Shown: positions 36,428 to 45,789 of the stretch, piece after piece
Layout of the letters: the number at the start of each line of letters is the position of its first letter
How positions within the stretch are numbered: position 1 is the first letter of the stretch
DNA from: Haliscomenobacter sp033763495
GTDB lineage: Bacteria > Bacteroidota > Bacteroidia > Chitinophagales > Saprospiraceae
Assembly: GCF_033763495.1 (NCBI RefSeq)
Contig: NZ_JANRKL010000204.1
Coordinates: forward strand, 24,100 to 88,099
DNA: 64,000 nucleotides
Reading direction: 5' to 3'
Position numbers and translations under genes: made by a program
Notes under the pieces: model-generated
Database searches by the model: none
Told to the model about the DNA's origin: nothing
What the model saw: only the letters and a program-made list of their open reading frames with translations

Positions 36428-36922
36428 CGCCCGTTGGTTTATGGTAAGGCATTGTGCGCTAAATTCTACCTGAGCTTAAGAACCAAATATTAAGCCAACG
36501 TAAAATGTACTCCCCTTTAGGGCAGGGGGGGGGCTTAAGCTCCAGTATAGTCTTGCGCGCAATGCCAAAAATGGGAATCCCCCTTTTTTACCGCCGCAAG
36601 ATAAATGCCTTTTGCTTTATTCTGAGCCAGCTCGAAAAGATTCTCTATTATTCTGAAAAAATTTTTTTTTGCATTTTTTCCGATGCCCAAGCCGCAATCG
36701 TTTGCACTAAAACGTTGATCTGGTAAGGCTTTGGGGATTCCATTATGTTTTTGGGGAAATGGCATTTCGTTGCACTTAAAATAAATATTTTCAACAAAAT
36801 GCCAAATTTTATACCAAAACACTATTTTTGATGCATTATTCTTAAGTTAACGCTTTAGTAACATTGTGGTAATCGGGTTTGAATTACATTCTTATTTAAC
36901 CAATCTTAAATTCTGCTAGTTC
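36428..36922 (+). promoter_or_regulatory. Divergent spacer between the UnbV lipoprotein and SusC, with a possible -7 element
   Basis: This 495-base gap must hold promoters for both directions. TATTTTTG at 36823-36830 fits TAnnTTTG on the plus strand, about 90 bases before susC, but no -33 TTTG lies at the right spacing. A run of nine G at 36525-36533 and several A/T runs are present. No ECF sigma gene or anti-sigma gene adjoins, and no short gene is convincing. Confidence 0.35.
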
Positions 36923-39900
36923 ATGAAAAACAGCTATTCAGCTCTACTTCAGAGGCTTGCCGTATTCCTGCTGCTGTGCTTGCCGGCCATTGCAGTCATG
37001 GGACAACGGACGATCAGTGGAAAGGTCACTGACACCAATCGAGAAGGCCTTCCTGGAGTTAACGTTCTGCTAAAAGGTACTGCGACCGGTGTAGTTACCG
37101 AATTAGATGGTACCTTCTCCATGGAGGTGCCCAGCACCGGAGGCGCTCTGGTGGTCAGCTATGTGGGTTACCGCACCCTTGAGGTGGCACTGGACGCACA
37201 AAGCGCTTACAACATCACTTTGGAAGAAGACGTATCTACGCTGAAAGAATTGGTTGTAACGGGTTACACCATTGACAGCCGTCGGGAAGCAACGGGTGCA
37301 GTTTCAACTGTAAAGGCCAAAGACCTGGTACTGGTTCCTTCTGGTAACGTTGAGCAGCAGTTGGCTGGTCGCGTATCCGGGGTAACTGTAGTAACCAACG
37401 GTCAGCCTGGTACAACCAGCCAAATCCGCGTACGGGGCTTCGGTTCCTTCGGTGGTAACGAACCATTGTACATCGTGGACGGGGTTCCAGTTGGTTCTAC
37501 CGACTTCCTCAATCCTGGTGATATCGAGTCAACTACCGTATTGAAGGACGCTGCGGCGGCTTCTATCTATGGTGCTCGTGCAGCCAACGGGGTAATCGTT
37601 TACACCACTAAAAAAGGCTCCAAAAGTGCCCGTAAATTGACGGTAACTTATGATGGTCTTTACGGTTTCACCGATCCAGGCAATGGCCAACCCATGATGA
37701 ATCCTACTGATTTTGCGTTCTGGACTGCCAAGGGTAACGAAAACTCTGGTATCAAGACTACGCACCCTCAGTTTGGTACAATCGGCTTAGGCGGAGGTGC
37801 ACCCGTTATTCCGGATTACCTCACTGTAGGTGCACAATCTGGGGTTGTTGGAAGTGTCAATTTGGAAGCTGAAAAAGCCAAATACAACGTTGACACCAAG
37901 CGTGGTTCCGTTTATCAGGTAGTAAAAGCAAATAAAGCTGGTACTGACTGGTACGATGAAATTACCCGTGTTGCACCAATCACCCGTCACTCTTTGGGTT
38001 TCTCTGGTGGTGGTGAAAACAGCCGCTTCTACTTTGGCTTAAGTACTCAAAACCAGTCGGGTATTATGCTGTACAATGAGTTCAAACGCCATACTTTCCG
38101 TTCTAACTCTGAATTCAACCTGACCAAAAGGTTCCGTATTGGCGAAAACATCCAATTCACCTATCGTCAGGTGTTGGGTCAAACTGGGGACAACGGTGGT
38201 CTGGGTGTAGGCGACGACGAAAACGACGTACTGCAAGCCTTCCGGATGCCATCCATCATTCCAGTTTACGATGAATTCGGAGGCTGGGCTGGTACGGCGG
38301 CTAAGGGTTTCAACAACCCTCGTAACCCTGTTGCCAACCGCGAACGTGGTAAAGACAACCGTAACTTTAACGCGGGTTTGTTTGGTAACATCTACGCAGA
38401 ATATGACCTGATTGATGGCCTGACCTGGCGTACCAGCTTGGGTGGAAACTATGGTAGCTTCTACAACACCAGCTACTTCGGCATCCAATACGAAAACTCT
38501 GAAAACAACTCTGCCTTTACTTACGGTGAAGGAGGTGGTTTCAACTTTGGTTGGGTAGTGACCAACACTGCCAACTATAAGAAGAAATTTGGCATACATG
38601 GTATTGATGTCCTGGTTGGTCAGGAAGCCTTGAATACTGGTCGTTTCCGCAACATCAGTGGTAGCGGTTTGGATCCATTCTCTAATGATCCTGACTTCAT
38701 CACCTTGCCAAACACCTCTCGCCAGCCTGTTAACAGCAACTATGGCAAAGGGGTTAACTTTGCTTCTTATTTCGGCCGTGTTGCTTACAACATGAACGAC
38801 AAGTACATCGTGACTGCCCTGGTACGTCGCGACGGTTCTTCTCGTTTTGGTGAAAACAACCGTTATGGGGTCTTCCCAGCCTTCTCTGCAGCTTGGCGGA
38901 TTTCTTCCGAAAAGTTCATGGAAAACCTGAAGTGGATCGACGATTTGAAAATCCGTGGTGGTTACGGGATCATGGGTAACTCCAACCAGGTTGACCCGAA
39001 CAACCAGTTCAGCTTGTACGGCGGTAGCATTGGTGCTTCTTCTTATGACGTGAGTGGTACCAACTCCAGTGCAGTACTCGGTTTTTACCGGACTCGTATT
39101 GGTAACCCAGACGCAAAATGGGAAACTTCGGTTACCCAGAACATCGGTTTCGATGGTACCTTCTTCAATGGCAAATTGGACGTAATTCTGGACATTTGGA
39201 AGAAGAACACTCGTGACCTGTTGTTGCAAGTGCCAATTGCAGCTACCAATGGTGTAGACGCATCGGCTCCCTCTGTAAACATTGCAGAAATGTTCAACGG
39301 CGGGGTAGACATCCAGGTGATTACTCGTGGTAACTTGGTTGGTGACCTGAAATATGAACTGAACGTAACCGCAGGTACTTTGAAGAACGAAATTTCTTCT
39401 CTGGCTCCAGGTTTGACTTATTTGACTACTGTTAACCCAGGTTACCGTGGTCTGTTCCCAATCCGCAACCAGTTGGGTTATTCCATTTCTTCTTTCTATG
39501 GTTATGAAGTAACTGGTTTGTTCCAAACTGCAGAAGAAGTTGCGAATTCACCTGCTCAAGATGGTAGGGGCGTTGGCCGTTTCCGTTATGCGGACCTGAA
39601 TGGCGACAACAAGATCGACGTTAACGACCGTACTTACCTGGGTAGCCCAGTACCTAAGTTCTCGGGTGGTATTGGTCTGACGCTGACCTACAAGAACATT
39701 GACTTTACTGCCTACGCCAACGGTGTATTCGGCAACAAGATTTTCAATGCCTCTAAGTGGTTTACCGATTTCTTCCCATCTTTCCAAGGAGCAGCCATTT
39801 CAGAACGTGTGAAGGATTCTTGGTCTCCAAGCAACCGTGGTGCTACCATTCCGATTTTCGAAACTGCTTCGAACTTCAGTACCAACACACAATCCAACTC

Positions 39901-40156
39901 CTTCTATGTTGAAGATGGTTCTTATGTTCGTTTGCAGAACCTGGGCTTGGGTTATACCCTGCCTGCTTCTACATTGGCTAAGTTGAAAATTTCTCGTCTG
40001 CGGGTATTTGCTTCTGCCAATAACTTGTTGACCATTACCAAGTACGAAGGTTTGGATCCATCAGTAGGTGGAAACGCTGATACTCAATTCGGTATCGACG
40101 TAGGTAACTATCCAATTACCAAGAGCTTTAACTTTGGTATAAACGTTGGTTTCTAA
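36923..40156 (+). CDS. SusC/RagA family TonB-dependent outer-membrane transporter
   Basis: This 1077-residue protein imports oligomeric nutrients across the outer membrane with energy from TonB. After the signal peptide (to about residue 28, IAVMGQ), a carboxypeptidase-regulatory-like domain (ISGKVTDTNREGLPGVNVLL, about 30-110) leads to the TonB-box-like region KELVVTGY. The plug follows (about 120-230: LAGRVSGVTVV, IRVRGFGSFGG, PLYIVDGVPVG, AASIYGARAANGVIVYTTK), then the 22-strand barrel to the terminal aromatic residue (FNFGINVGF). The SusD partner lies 168 bases downstream. No glycoside hydrolase is nearby, so the substrate may be a peptide or other polymer. Confidence 0.95.
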   Translation: MKNSYSALLQRLAVFLLLCLPAIAVMGQRTISGKVTDTNREGLPGVNVLLKGTATGVVTELDGTFSMEVPSTGGALVVSYVGYRTLEVALDAQSAYNITLEEDVSTLKELVVTGYTIDSRREATGAVSTVKAKDLVLVPSGNVEQQLAGRVSGVTVVTNGQPGTTSQIRVRGFGSFGGNEPLYIVDGVPVGSTDFLNPGDIESTTVLKDAAAASIYGARAANGVIVYTTKKGSKSARKLTVTYDGLYGFTDPGNGQPMMNPTDFAFWTAKGNENSGIKTTHPQFGTIGLGGGAPVIPDYLTVGAQSGVVGSVNLEAEKAKYNVDTKRGSVYQVVKANKAGTDWYDEITRVAPITRHSLGFSGGGENSRFYFGLSTQNQSGIMLYNEFKRHTFRSNSEFNLTKRFRIGENIQFTYRQVLGQTGDNGGLGVGDDENDVLQAFRMPSIIPVYDEFGGWAGTAAKGFNNPRNPVANRERGKDNRNFNAGLFGNIYAEYDLIDGLTWRTSLGGNYGSFYNTSYFGIQYENSENNSAFTYGEGGGFNFGWVVTNTANYKKKFGIHGIDVLVGQEALNTGRFRNISGSGLDPFSNDPDFITLPNTSRQPVNSNYGKGVNFASYFGRVAYNMNDKYIVTALVRRDGSSRFGENNRYGVFPAFSAAWRISSEKFMENLKWIDDLKIRGGYGIMGNSNQVDPNNQFSLYGGSIGASSYDVSGTNSSAVLGFYRTRIGNPDAKWETSVTQNIGFDGTFFNGKLDVILDIWKKNTRDLLLQVPIAATNGVDASAPSVNIAEMFNGGVDIQVITRGNLVGDLKYELNVTAGTLKNEISSLAPGLTYLTTVNPGYRGLFPIRNQLGYSISSFYGYEVTGLFQTAEEVANSPAQDGRGVGRFRYADLNGDNKIDVNDRTYLGSPVPKFSGGIGLTLTYKNIDFTAYANGVFGNKIFNASKWFTDFFPSFQGAAISERVKDSWSPSNRGATIPIFETASNFSTNTQSNSFYVEDGSYVRLQNLGLGYTLPASTLAKLKISRLRVFASANNLLTITKYEGLDPSVGGNADTQFGIDVGNYPITKSFNFGINVGF

Positions 40157-40169
40157 AATACTTAGTATG

Positions 40170-40282
40170 ACGCAAAAAATTACTTCCCGATTTTTTTGAG
40201 GCTTTTGAATAGGAATCTCACTTGAAATGAAGCGTTCGATTTCCTATTCAAAACCCAAATCGGGAAGTTAATTTTTCTGCGT
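40170..40282 (+). repeat. Long hairpin between susC and susD
   Basis: Three successive arm pairs nest: ACGCAAAAAATTA with TAATTTTTCTGCGT (40170-40182 / 40269-40282), ACTTCCCGATTT with AAATCGGGAAGT (40182-40193 / 40257-40268), and TTTTGAATAGGAATC with GATTTCCTATTCAAAA (40203-40217 / 40238-40253). No simple T-run follows, so it is more likely a stabiliser or processing site that sets the SusC:SusD ratio than a full terminator. Confidence 0.7.
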
Positions 40283-40324
40283 TCTTTAACTGCTTAAGTT
40301 GTTAAGCTAAATAAATGATCTAAC

Positions 40325-42064
40325 ATGAAAAATAGATTGCTCATTACTGGTTTTGCCCTGGCCCTGCTGGCCTTGATTGGCTTTGCCTGTAAAGATAGCT
40401 TTTTGGAGGTTGCTCCAACTGGTCAGTTGGCAAACGCCCAATTGACTACAACCAAGGGTATTGAAGCTGCCCTGATTTCTGTTTACGCTCAGGTAAGTGG
40501 TCGTGGCCGTCGGATGGTACACCCCATCAACTGGGTTTGGGGGAGTATTCGTGGTGGTGATGCCAATAAAGGGACCGACCCTGGGGACTTTTCGGACATC
40601 AACCCCATCCAGCGTTACGAAAACCAGTCTACGCAGGGGGTTATCCGTGACAACTTTGTAGGTTTGTATGAAGGTATTGCACGGGCCAACCTCGTGTTGC
40701 GTCTGATCGCTGATGCTCAGCCAGATGTAACCGAAGCGACCAAGACCAGCATGGCTGCTCAGGCTCGTTTTTTGCGTGCACACTTCTACTTCCAATTGAA
40801 GCGCAACTTCAACAATACACCTTATGTTGATGAGACTGTAGATTATGGTACTGGTATTGAAAAAGTGCCAAACAGCGCTGACCTGTGGCCTAAGATTGAA
40901 GCTGACTTCAAATATGCACTGGACAACCTGCCTGAAACTCAGGGCCAGGTTGGTCGGGTAAACAAATGGGCTGCTGCTGCTTACCTCGGCAAAACTTACC
41001 TGTATCAGAAGAAGTATGCTGAAGCAAAGGCACAATTCGATGCTTGTATCGCCAATGGTAAAACCAGCAATGGTAAGAAGTATGCACTGGAAGCCAAGTA
41101 TGGTGACTTGTTCAAAGCTTCTAACGACAACAACGCTGAATCTGTATGGGCCTGGCAGGCAGCTGCCAACACTGGTAGTGTAAACAACGCCAACGCTGAA
41201 TTTGACTTGAATTTCCCCTACAACACTGGTCCTAACGGCCCTGGTAACTGCTGCGGGTTCTTCCAGCCTAGCTTCGAATTGGTGAACTCTTTCCGCGTTG
41301 ACGCCAATGGTCTTCCACTGTTGGATGGTAGCTACAACACTGGCGCCAACCAGGTGAAAACAGATATGGGTCTTACTTCTGCAAATGCTTTCACACCTGA
41401 TGCAGGTACTTTGGATCCACGTCTCGACTGGTCAGTTGGCCGTCGGGGTATTCCTTTCCTGGATTGGCAAGATCACCCAGGTGCTGCCTGGATTCGCAAC
41501 CAGCCCAACGGAGGTCCTTACTCTCCTAAGAAGTACACTTATTACAAGTCTGATATTGGCTCGCTGCAAGACAACAGCTCATGGACTCCTGGCTATACTG
41601 CTTTGAACTTCACCATCATCCGTTTTGCAGATGTGCTGCTGATGGCTGCTGAATGTGAAGTAGAAATTGGTAGCCTGGAAAAAGCGCGTGAATACACCAA
41701 CATGATTCGTGCTCGGGCAGCTAACCCAGCCAGCTGGGTGAAGCGTGGAGATGGTTCTAACGCCGCAAACTATGTAATCGGTTTGTACAACACACCTTGG
41801 ACTGACAAAAATGTTGCACGTACTGCTGTACAGTTCGAGCGCAAAATTGAATTGTCTGGTGAAGGCCACCGCTTCTATGACCTCGTACGTTGGGGTACTG
41901 CAGCTTCTGTTATCAATGCTTACCTGGCTTATGAAACACAGTTCCTGCCTAACACCTTGGGTGGAGCTAAGTTCACAGCTGGAAAGCATGAATTGCTGCC
42001 AATTCCACAAGATCAGATCGACATCATCGGTGCTGATATCCTGAAGCAGAACCCTGGCTACTAA
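40325..42064 (+). CDS. RagB/SusD family nutrient-binding outer-membrane lipoprotein
   Basis: SusD proteins cap the SusC pore and capture the substrate. The 579-residue product has a lipoprotein signal (MKNRLLITGFALALLALIGFAC, lipidated C22), the TPR-like N-terminal half with RFLRAHFYFQLKRNFNN-type helices (near residues 145-165), and a C-terminal block (FTIIRFADVLLMAAECEVE, IELSGEGHRFYDLVRWG, HELLPIPQDQID) that is diagnostic. It pairs with the upstream SusC. The transcript ends at a hairpin terminator at 42118. Confidence 0.95.
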   Translation: MKNRLLITGFALALLALIGFACKDSFLEVAPTGQLANAQLTTTKGIEAALISVYAQVSGRGRRMVHPINWVWGSIRGGDANKGTDPGDFSDINPIQRYENQSTQGVIRDNFVGLYEGIARANLVLRLIADAQPDVTEATKTSMAAQARFLRAHFYFQLKRNFNNTPYVDETVDYGTGIEKVPNSADLWPKIEADFKYALDNLPETQGQVGRVNKWAAAAYLGKTYLYQKKYAEAKAQFDACIANGKTSNGKKYALEAKYGDLFKASNDNNAESVWAWQAAANTGSVNNANAEFDLNFPYNTGPNGPGNCCGFFQPSFELVNSFRVDANGLPLLDGSYNTGANQVKTDMGLTSANAFTPDAGTLDPRLDWSVGRRGIPFLDWQDHPGAAWIRNQPNGGPYSPKKYTYYKSDIGSLQDNSSWTPGYTALNFTIIRFADVLLMAAECEVEIGSLEKAREYTNMIRARAANPASWVKRGDGSNAANYVIGLYNTPWTDKNVARTAVQFERKIELSGEGHRFYDLVRWGTAASVINAYLAYETQFLPNTLGGAKFTAGKHELLPIPQDQIDIIGADILKQNPGY

Positions 42065-42086
42065 GCCGCGGTTGTGAATAGGGTGT

Positions 42087-42109
42087 AGAGACGCACGGTC
42101 GTGCGTCTT
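42087..42109. repeat. AGACGCACG palindrome, copy 1
   Basis: AGACGCACG and CGTGCGTCT pair around a short centre within 42087-42109, just after susD. A longer, diverged relative is at 58741-58774. It looks like a dispersed palindromic repeat unrelated to any gene. Confidence 0.65.
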
Positions 42110-42117
42110 CTGCAAAC

Positions 42118-42152
42118 ACGCCAATCGGGAGTAATCCTGGTTGGCGTTTTTT
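42118..42152 (+). terminator. Terminator after susD
   Basis: ACGCCAATCGGGA (42118-42130) pairs with TCCTGGTTGGCGT (42135-42147), including two G-U pairs, with a GTAA loop and a following T-run. It ends the susCD transcript. Confidence 0.82.
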
Positions 42153-42253
42153 GTTGGTAGAGAGCCGAGATTCATCGTGGCTGGTAGGGCAAATGTTCGA
42201 TGTGTTATCTGGCCCTTCTAAACGATATGCACGATCTAAAGCCCGCGCTCGTA

Positions 42254-42414
42254 GAGCCCACTCGCCTTAGCGAGCATTTTGGGATCGACGAGCGCCCCAC
42301 GTAGTGGCAGGTAGGGTGCTCTACATAAACGAGATTCTTCTTTACGTGTAACGTTTTACTCCCCACTGCGTGGGCGCTCTTCGATCCCAAAATGCTCACT
42401 GCGTGAGCGGGCTC
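42254..42414. repeat. 161-bp inverted repeat with nested hairpins
   Basis: Left arm 42254-42307 and right arm 42361-42414 are near-perfect reverse complements around the shared core GAGCATTTTGGGATCGA. Each arm contains small palindromes of its own (for example CTCGCCTTAGCGAG on the left, CTCACTGCGTGAG on the right) that differ in base identity but keep pairing. About 53 bases lie between the arms. No coding frame fits. It may be a MITE-like element or a folded RNA; flanking direct repeats were not found by eye. The rest of the 42153-42445 spacer shows nothing else. Confidence 0.7.
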
Positions 42415-42445
42415 GACGATCGCAGGTACCAGAGCCTACCGAAAA

Positions 42446-42820
42446 CTATACCGCCGTAGCTAGCTTCTTATGCCACAAAAAATACGAGGCCAACAACAAG
42501 CCAATAAAAATCAGCATAAAAAATACCTCCGGCTGAGGGCCTTCTACTTTGAGCAGGGAGAAAAATGCGCCAAAAAGGTCAAAGAACAAACCCGCATAAG
42601 CCCATTCCTTGATGCGCCGAAAGGAAGGAATCAAAATTGCAATGGAGCCCAAAATTTTCGCAACGCCCAAAAAGGGAATGATATACTCTGGATACCCCAA
42701 GCGGCCACTCAGCATCGCAACGGCTTCTGGAGCTAAAGTCACGTTGGAAATGGAGGAGAAAATCATGAAGGCTGCAAAAAGCCCAGTGACAATCCAATAG
42801 ACAAGCGTAATTCTTTTCAT
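42446..42820 (-). CDS. DoxX-like family membrane protein
   Basis: The 124-residue product has four predicted membrane helices and the DoxX-like pattern: a first helix ending FSSISNV, then GYPEYIIPFLGVAKILGSIAIL, IKEWAYAGLFFDLFGAFFS and a final helix. DoxX-like proteins are small membrane proteins of uncertain function, sometimes linked to redox stress. It is not in an obvious operon; the DUF819 gene ends 141 bases upstream on the same strand. Confidence 0.82.
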   Translation of the reverse strand: MKRITLVYWIVTGLFAAFMIFSSISNVTLAPEAVAMLSGRLGYPEYIIPFLGVAKILGSIAILIPSFRRIKEWAYAGLFFDLFGAFFSLLKVEGPQPEVFFMLIFIGLLLASYFLWHKKLATAV

Positions 42821-42961
42821 GTTTCAAGCGTTTTAAGGAATGATTTAAAGATGTCAACTTACAACAAAAAATGGTTTTACAAAGATTAATTAACGCTATT
42901 TTTTTATCATTGTAGTGATGAAACGCTGAATACCTCGTAAAGGTAAAGTTGGAGCCTGTCC

Positions 42962-44113
42962 CTACAGCAGTCCAAACAAATAAATCGTCAACATTCCCCA
43001 ACTGGTGCCCGTCACCATGCTCAAAATGGCCAATACAATCGCATGAGGCATCAACTCTTGCTTAAAAGCAGCGGTTACCGCGGGCGCTGTTGAAATTCCG
43101 CCCAGGTTAGCCATACTCCCAATCGCAACCCAGGCAATATTGGTTTTAAGCAAGCGGGCCACCAGGAGCATACAGCCAAAATGCAAAACCAGCCAAATCA
43201 ATACCAGCCCAACCAGATTGAGTGGCAAAGAGAGATTTGCAAAATCAAGCTTTAGCCCAAGAATGGCCATGATCAATACAATTGAAAATCCGGCCATTTT
43301 TAGAACCAGCTTGTGGTTCCAGGCGGGAATCAAATTTCCCAATAGGATACCGGCAATGGACAGGACAACCACACTCCCAAGGAAACTCATTGGGATAAAA
43401 TAGGTAAAGATCATAATGGCCAAAATAAAGCCCATGGTCAGGAGGTTGATGCGGAGCAAACCCATCCCCTTATTTGCTGCTGGTGCTTCGACTACTGGAA
43501 TCTCGCCCTCTATTCCCCAAGCCCGATTAATCCGCTCACTCAATTTAATGAATTGAAACATGAGGATGGTCCAGATATTCACCAGAATATTGTCCAAAAC
43601 CAAAATGGATAAAAACAAGGCTTCGGGTGTTTGGGCCAGTTCTTTCAACAAAAGTTGACTGGTACTCCCTCCGATCCAGCTCCCCACAATTGGTGGCAGT
43701 CCCTTCCAATAACCCTGTTCGAGAAAGATGGCTTTATTCTGAGGGTCTATCCAGCCAAATAGCAACACCAGCGCTACTGGCAAAGTGGCGATCACAAAGG
43801 AACCGGAAACAAAAACAATAATCGGCTTTATTCCAACAATCTTCAGCTGTTTGAAGGAAAGCGCGCTCATCACCGTCAGGATGGCGAATGGGATGATCCA
43901 TTTTTTGCTCCAATCGTGCAATACTACTTTGGATAAATCAAGGCCCAGGGCATGCGTAAAGGCCGCTGGAATGACATAAGCAAATAAGATCGCCGGAAAC
44001 CAGTCCAGCAGCACTTTGACCCATCTGGACTTGACATTCCCAATGTAAAATACAAAAGCAAGGGTGAGTGAAACCAGGGCAATTGAGGTGATTAGTGCTT
44101 GTTGATCACTCAT
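42962..44113 (-). CDS. DUF819 family membrane protein
   Basis: The start at 44113 makes an ATGA overlap with the stop of the peptidase gene and gives 383 residues (MSDQQALITSIALV); an upstream alternative would add nine residues. The protein has about ten to eleven membrane helices and the DUF819 signature region GSWIGGSTSQLLLKE near residue 145 and a C-terminal mirror NLGGISTAPAVTAAF. DUF819 resembles gluconate/transporter-like families but has no proven substrate. Because it is translationally coupled to an M20 peptidase, transport of a peptide or amino-acid derivative is a reasonable inference. Confidence 0.85.
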   Translation of the reverse strand: MSDQQALITSIALVSLTLAFVFYIGNVKSRWVKVLLDWFPAILFAYVIPAAFTHALGLDLSKVVLHDWSKKWIIPFAILTVMSALSFKQLKIVGIKPIIVFVSGSFVIATLPVALVLLFGWIDPQNKAIFLEQGYWKGLPPIVGSWIGGSTSQLLLKELAQTPEALFLSILVLDNILVNIWTILMFQFIKLSERINRAWGIEGEIPVVEAPAANKGMGLLRINLLTMGFILAIMIFTYFIPMSFLGSVVVLSIAGILLGNLIPAWNHKLVLKMAGFSIVLIMAILGLKLDFANLSLPLNLVGLVLIWLVLHFGCMLLVARLLKTNIAWVAIGSMANLGGISTAPAVTAAFKQELMPHAIVLAILSMVTGTSWGMLTIYLFGLL

Positions 44114-45624
44114 AATTGCTGGGTTAAAATGCCGAGGCACATTTTTAAACCTTCGTGGAAATTTCCAAGCCTCAGATTCTCGTTAGCAGCATGGATATTG
44201 CTGTCCGGATTAGGTATCCTTACAGAAACAGCAGGTAATCCCAAGGTGGAAATAAAGGGTTCTATGGGCTGAGAGCCCCCGGTTGCCTGGAGCCTGACGT
44301 AAGTACCTGCCCCTAAAGCTCGATCCAATGCCAGGCCTAACCAAACGCCAATTGGAGAATCCAGGGGGGTCTTGAAAGGTTTTGATCCGATCCTCGATTC
44401 CAATTGCACCAATTTGGGAAATTGTTTGCGTTGAGCCTCAGTGGGTAAAGAATCCAGGATGATAAAGCCCTGCGCTTCGATGTGTTTTTTCAGCAATAGA
44501 ATTTGCCGTTCGGCGGGTGTTTCAGGAACCAGTCGCATGTCAATTTCTGCCAGGGCGGTAGCTGGAATCACCGTTCGCACCTGATCCCCCACGTCGGCAG
44601 CTTGCAGCCCTCTGACATTCAAAGAGGGATATTGCAGGGCTTCTTGGTAAGTATCACCAACCACTTCAGCCTGGGCAATTCCCAGGGTTTCCAACAATTC
44701 AGCCTTGTCCTCTGCCGATTGGTTGATGAGTGCTTTTTGGGCTTTGCTGAGCTTTACTCCGTCGTAAAAGCCTGGAATCAATACCCGGCCGTTTTCATCC
44801 TTCATGCTCGCCAATAAGCGGGAAAGGGCAAAGACGGGGTTGGGCGCAAAATTGCCATACTGCCCGCTGTGCAAGTCGCTTCGTGGGCCAAAAACGGTAA
44901 GTTTCAAGGTGGCGATTCCCCTTGCGCCGAAGGTAAGGTTGGGCACATTGCCAGGTGGGCGAGTGCCATCCATGATCAGCATTACCTTGGCTGAAAATTG
45001 ATTCCGTTTTTCTTCAACCAGCGCTGGAAGGCTTGGCGAACCCAGCTCTTCCTGGAAATCCATGATCATTTTGATGTTGAAGGCGGGTTGAATTTTTTCC
45101 CGTTGAAGAATTTTTAGCGCATGTAAAAACGCAATGGCTGGTCCCTTAGAATCTGAAGAAGACCGGGCAAATATTTTCCAGTTTGGGTCCCATTGCTGTT
45201 GTAGTTTGCTCCAGGCTATTTCCTGGCAATCCTTTTTGTTGCATTCCTTGAGCACGGCAAGGAAAGGGTTGGCCTGCGACCATTCAGAAGAATCCACCGG
45301 TTGACCGTCGATTTGTAGGTAAACCAACACAGTAGGTGCCGAGGGGTTGAAGGTTTTTTCTGCCAGCAAATGTTTGACCCCATCGGAAACGAGTACAGTC
45401 GTTTTGAAGCCCAAGGATTGGCATTCTCGCTCACACCAGGCCAGGTTTTGATCAATATGGGCGGGTATTCGGCCAAAATTGGGCAGGCTTAAAAAATCTT
45501 TAAGTGTAGTAAGGCCCTCTACAAAGTAATCATCTGCCAGTTTTTGGATCTTTTCTTTTTTCAAACTTTGAGCAAAGCTTGAAAAAAGAACCAGGCTTAA
45601 CACAATGGTTATCGTAATTCTCAT
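44110..45624 (-). CDS. Secreted M20/M25/M40 family metallopeptidase
   Basis: The 504-residue product starts with a signal peptide (MRITITIVLSLVLFSSFAQS). It has the M20 fold: metal-site regions YLQIDGQPVD near residue 97, SSDSKGPAIAFLHAL near 155, DFQEELGSPSL near 190, the dimerisation-domain mark DLHSGQYGNFAPNP near 255, and the C-terminal NPDSNIHAANENLRLG. In the first motif the usual zinc-binding His (GHxD or MHxDGQP) is replaced by Gln (CAA codon), while the Asp, the Glu pair and the final His are kept. It may hydrolyse dipeptides in the periplasm; activity is uncertain because of the Gln. It precedes the DUF819 gene with a four-base overlap. Confidence 0.88.
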   Translation of the reverse strand: MRITITIVLSLVLFSSFAQSLKKEKIQKLADDYFVEGLTTLKDFLSLPNFGRIPAHIDQNLAWCERECQSLGFKTTVLVSDGVKHLLAEKTFNPSAPTVLVYLQIDGQPVDSSEWSQANPFLAVLKECNKKDCQEIAWSKLQQQWDPNWKIFARSSSDSKGPAIAFLHALKILQREKIQPAFNIKMIMDFQEELGSPSLPALVEEKRNQFSAKVMLIMDGTRPPGNVPNLTFGARGIATLKLTVFGPRSDLHSGQYGNFAPNPVFALSRLLASMKDENGRVLIPGFYDGVKLSKAQKALINQSAEDKAELLETLGIAQAEVVGDTYQEALQYPSLNVRGLQAADVGDQVRTVIPATALAEIDMRLVPETPAERQILLLKKHIEAQGFIILDSLPTEAQRKQFPKLVQLESRIGSKPFKTPLDSPIGVWLGLALDRALGAGTYVRLQATGGSQPIEPFISTLGLPAVSVRIPNPDSNIHAANENLRLGNFHEGLKMCLGILTQQL

Positions 45625-45749
45625 TTCTTTATCCCGAATTTTTTCATGAAGACATCAAGCGTCAAAATTTTTAATCACAAAGGAAAAAAGAGGACTCAAA
45701 GTACACAAAGACTGGATGTTGACGAAGTTTTTAGTCAAAAACATGGTAT

Positions 45750-45769
45750 TTCAAAGGCATGCCTTTGAA
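45750..45769. repeat. 20-bp perfect palindrome upstream of xisH
   Basis: TTCAAAGGCATGCCTTTGAA at 45750-45769 is a perfect palindrome about 20 bases upstream of the -33 promoter element of xisH. It could be an operator, or part of the surrounding ACAAAG/CTTTGTG-type repetitive spacer (45670-45780). Confidence 0.45.
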
Positions 45770-45789
45770 TTCTTTGTGTCTCATCCTAC

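Noticed and set aside
36525..36533. Run of nine G as a phase-variation tract
   Set aside because: It lies about 95 bases upstream of the UnbV gene and 390 bases from susC, outside any reading frame and not in a recognisable promoter spacer.
38039..39526. 495-codon minus-strand frame opposite susC
   Set aside because: A shadow of the susC reading frame; composition is that of a reverse frame and no domain is recognisable.
45625..45780. ACAAAG/CTTTGTG-type sequence as an insertion-sequence end
   Set aside because: Short and imperfect, with no transposase and no target duplication seen.
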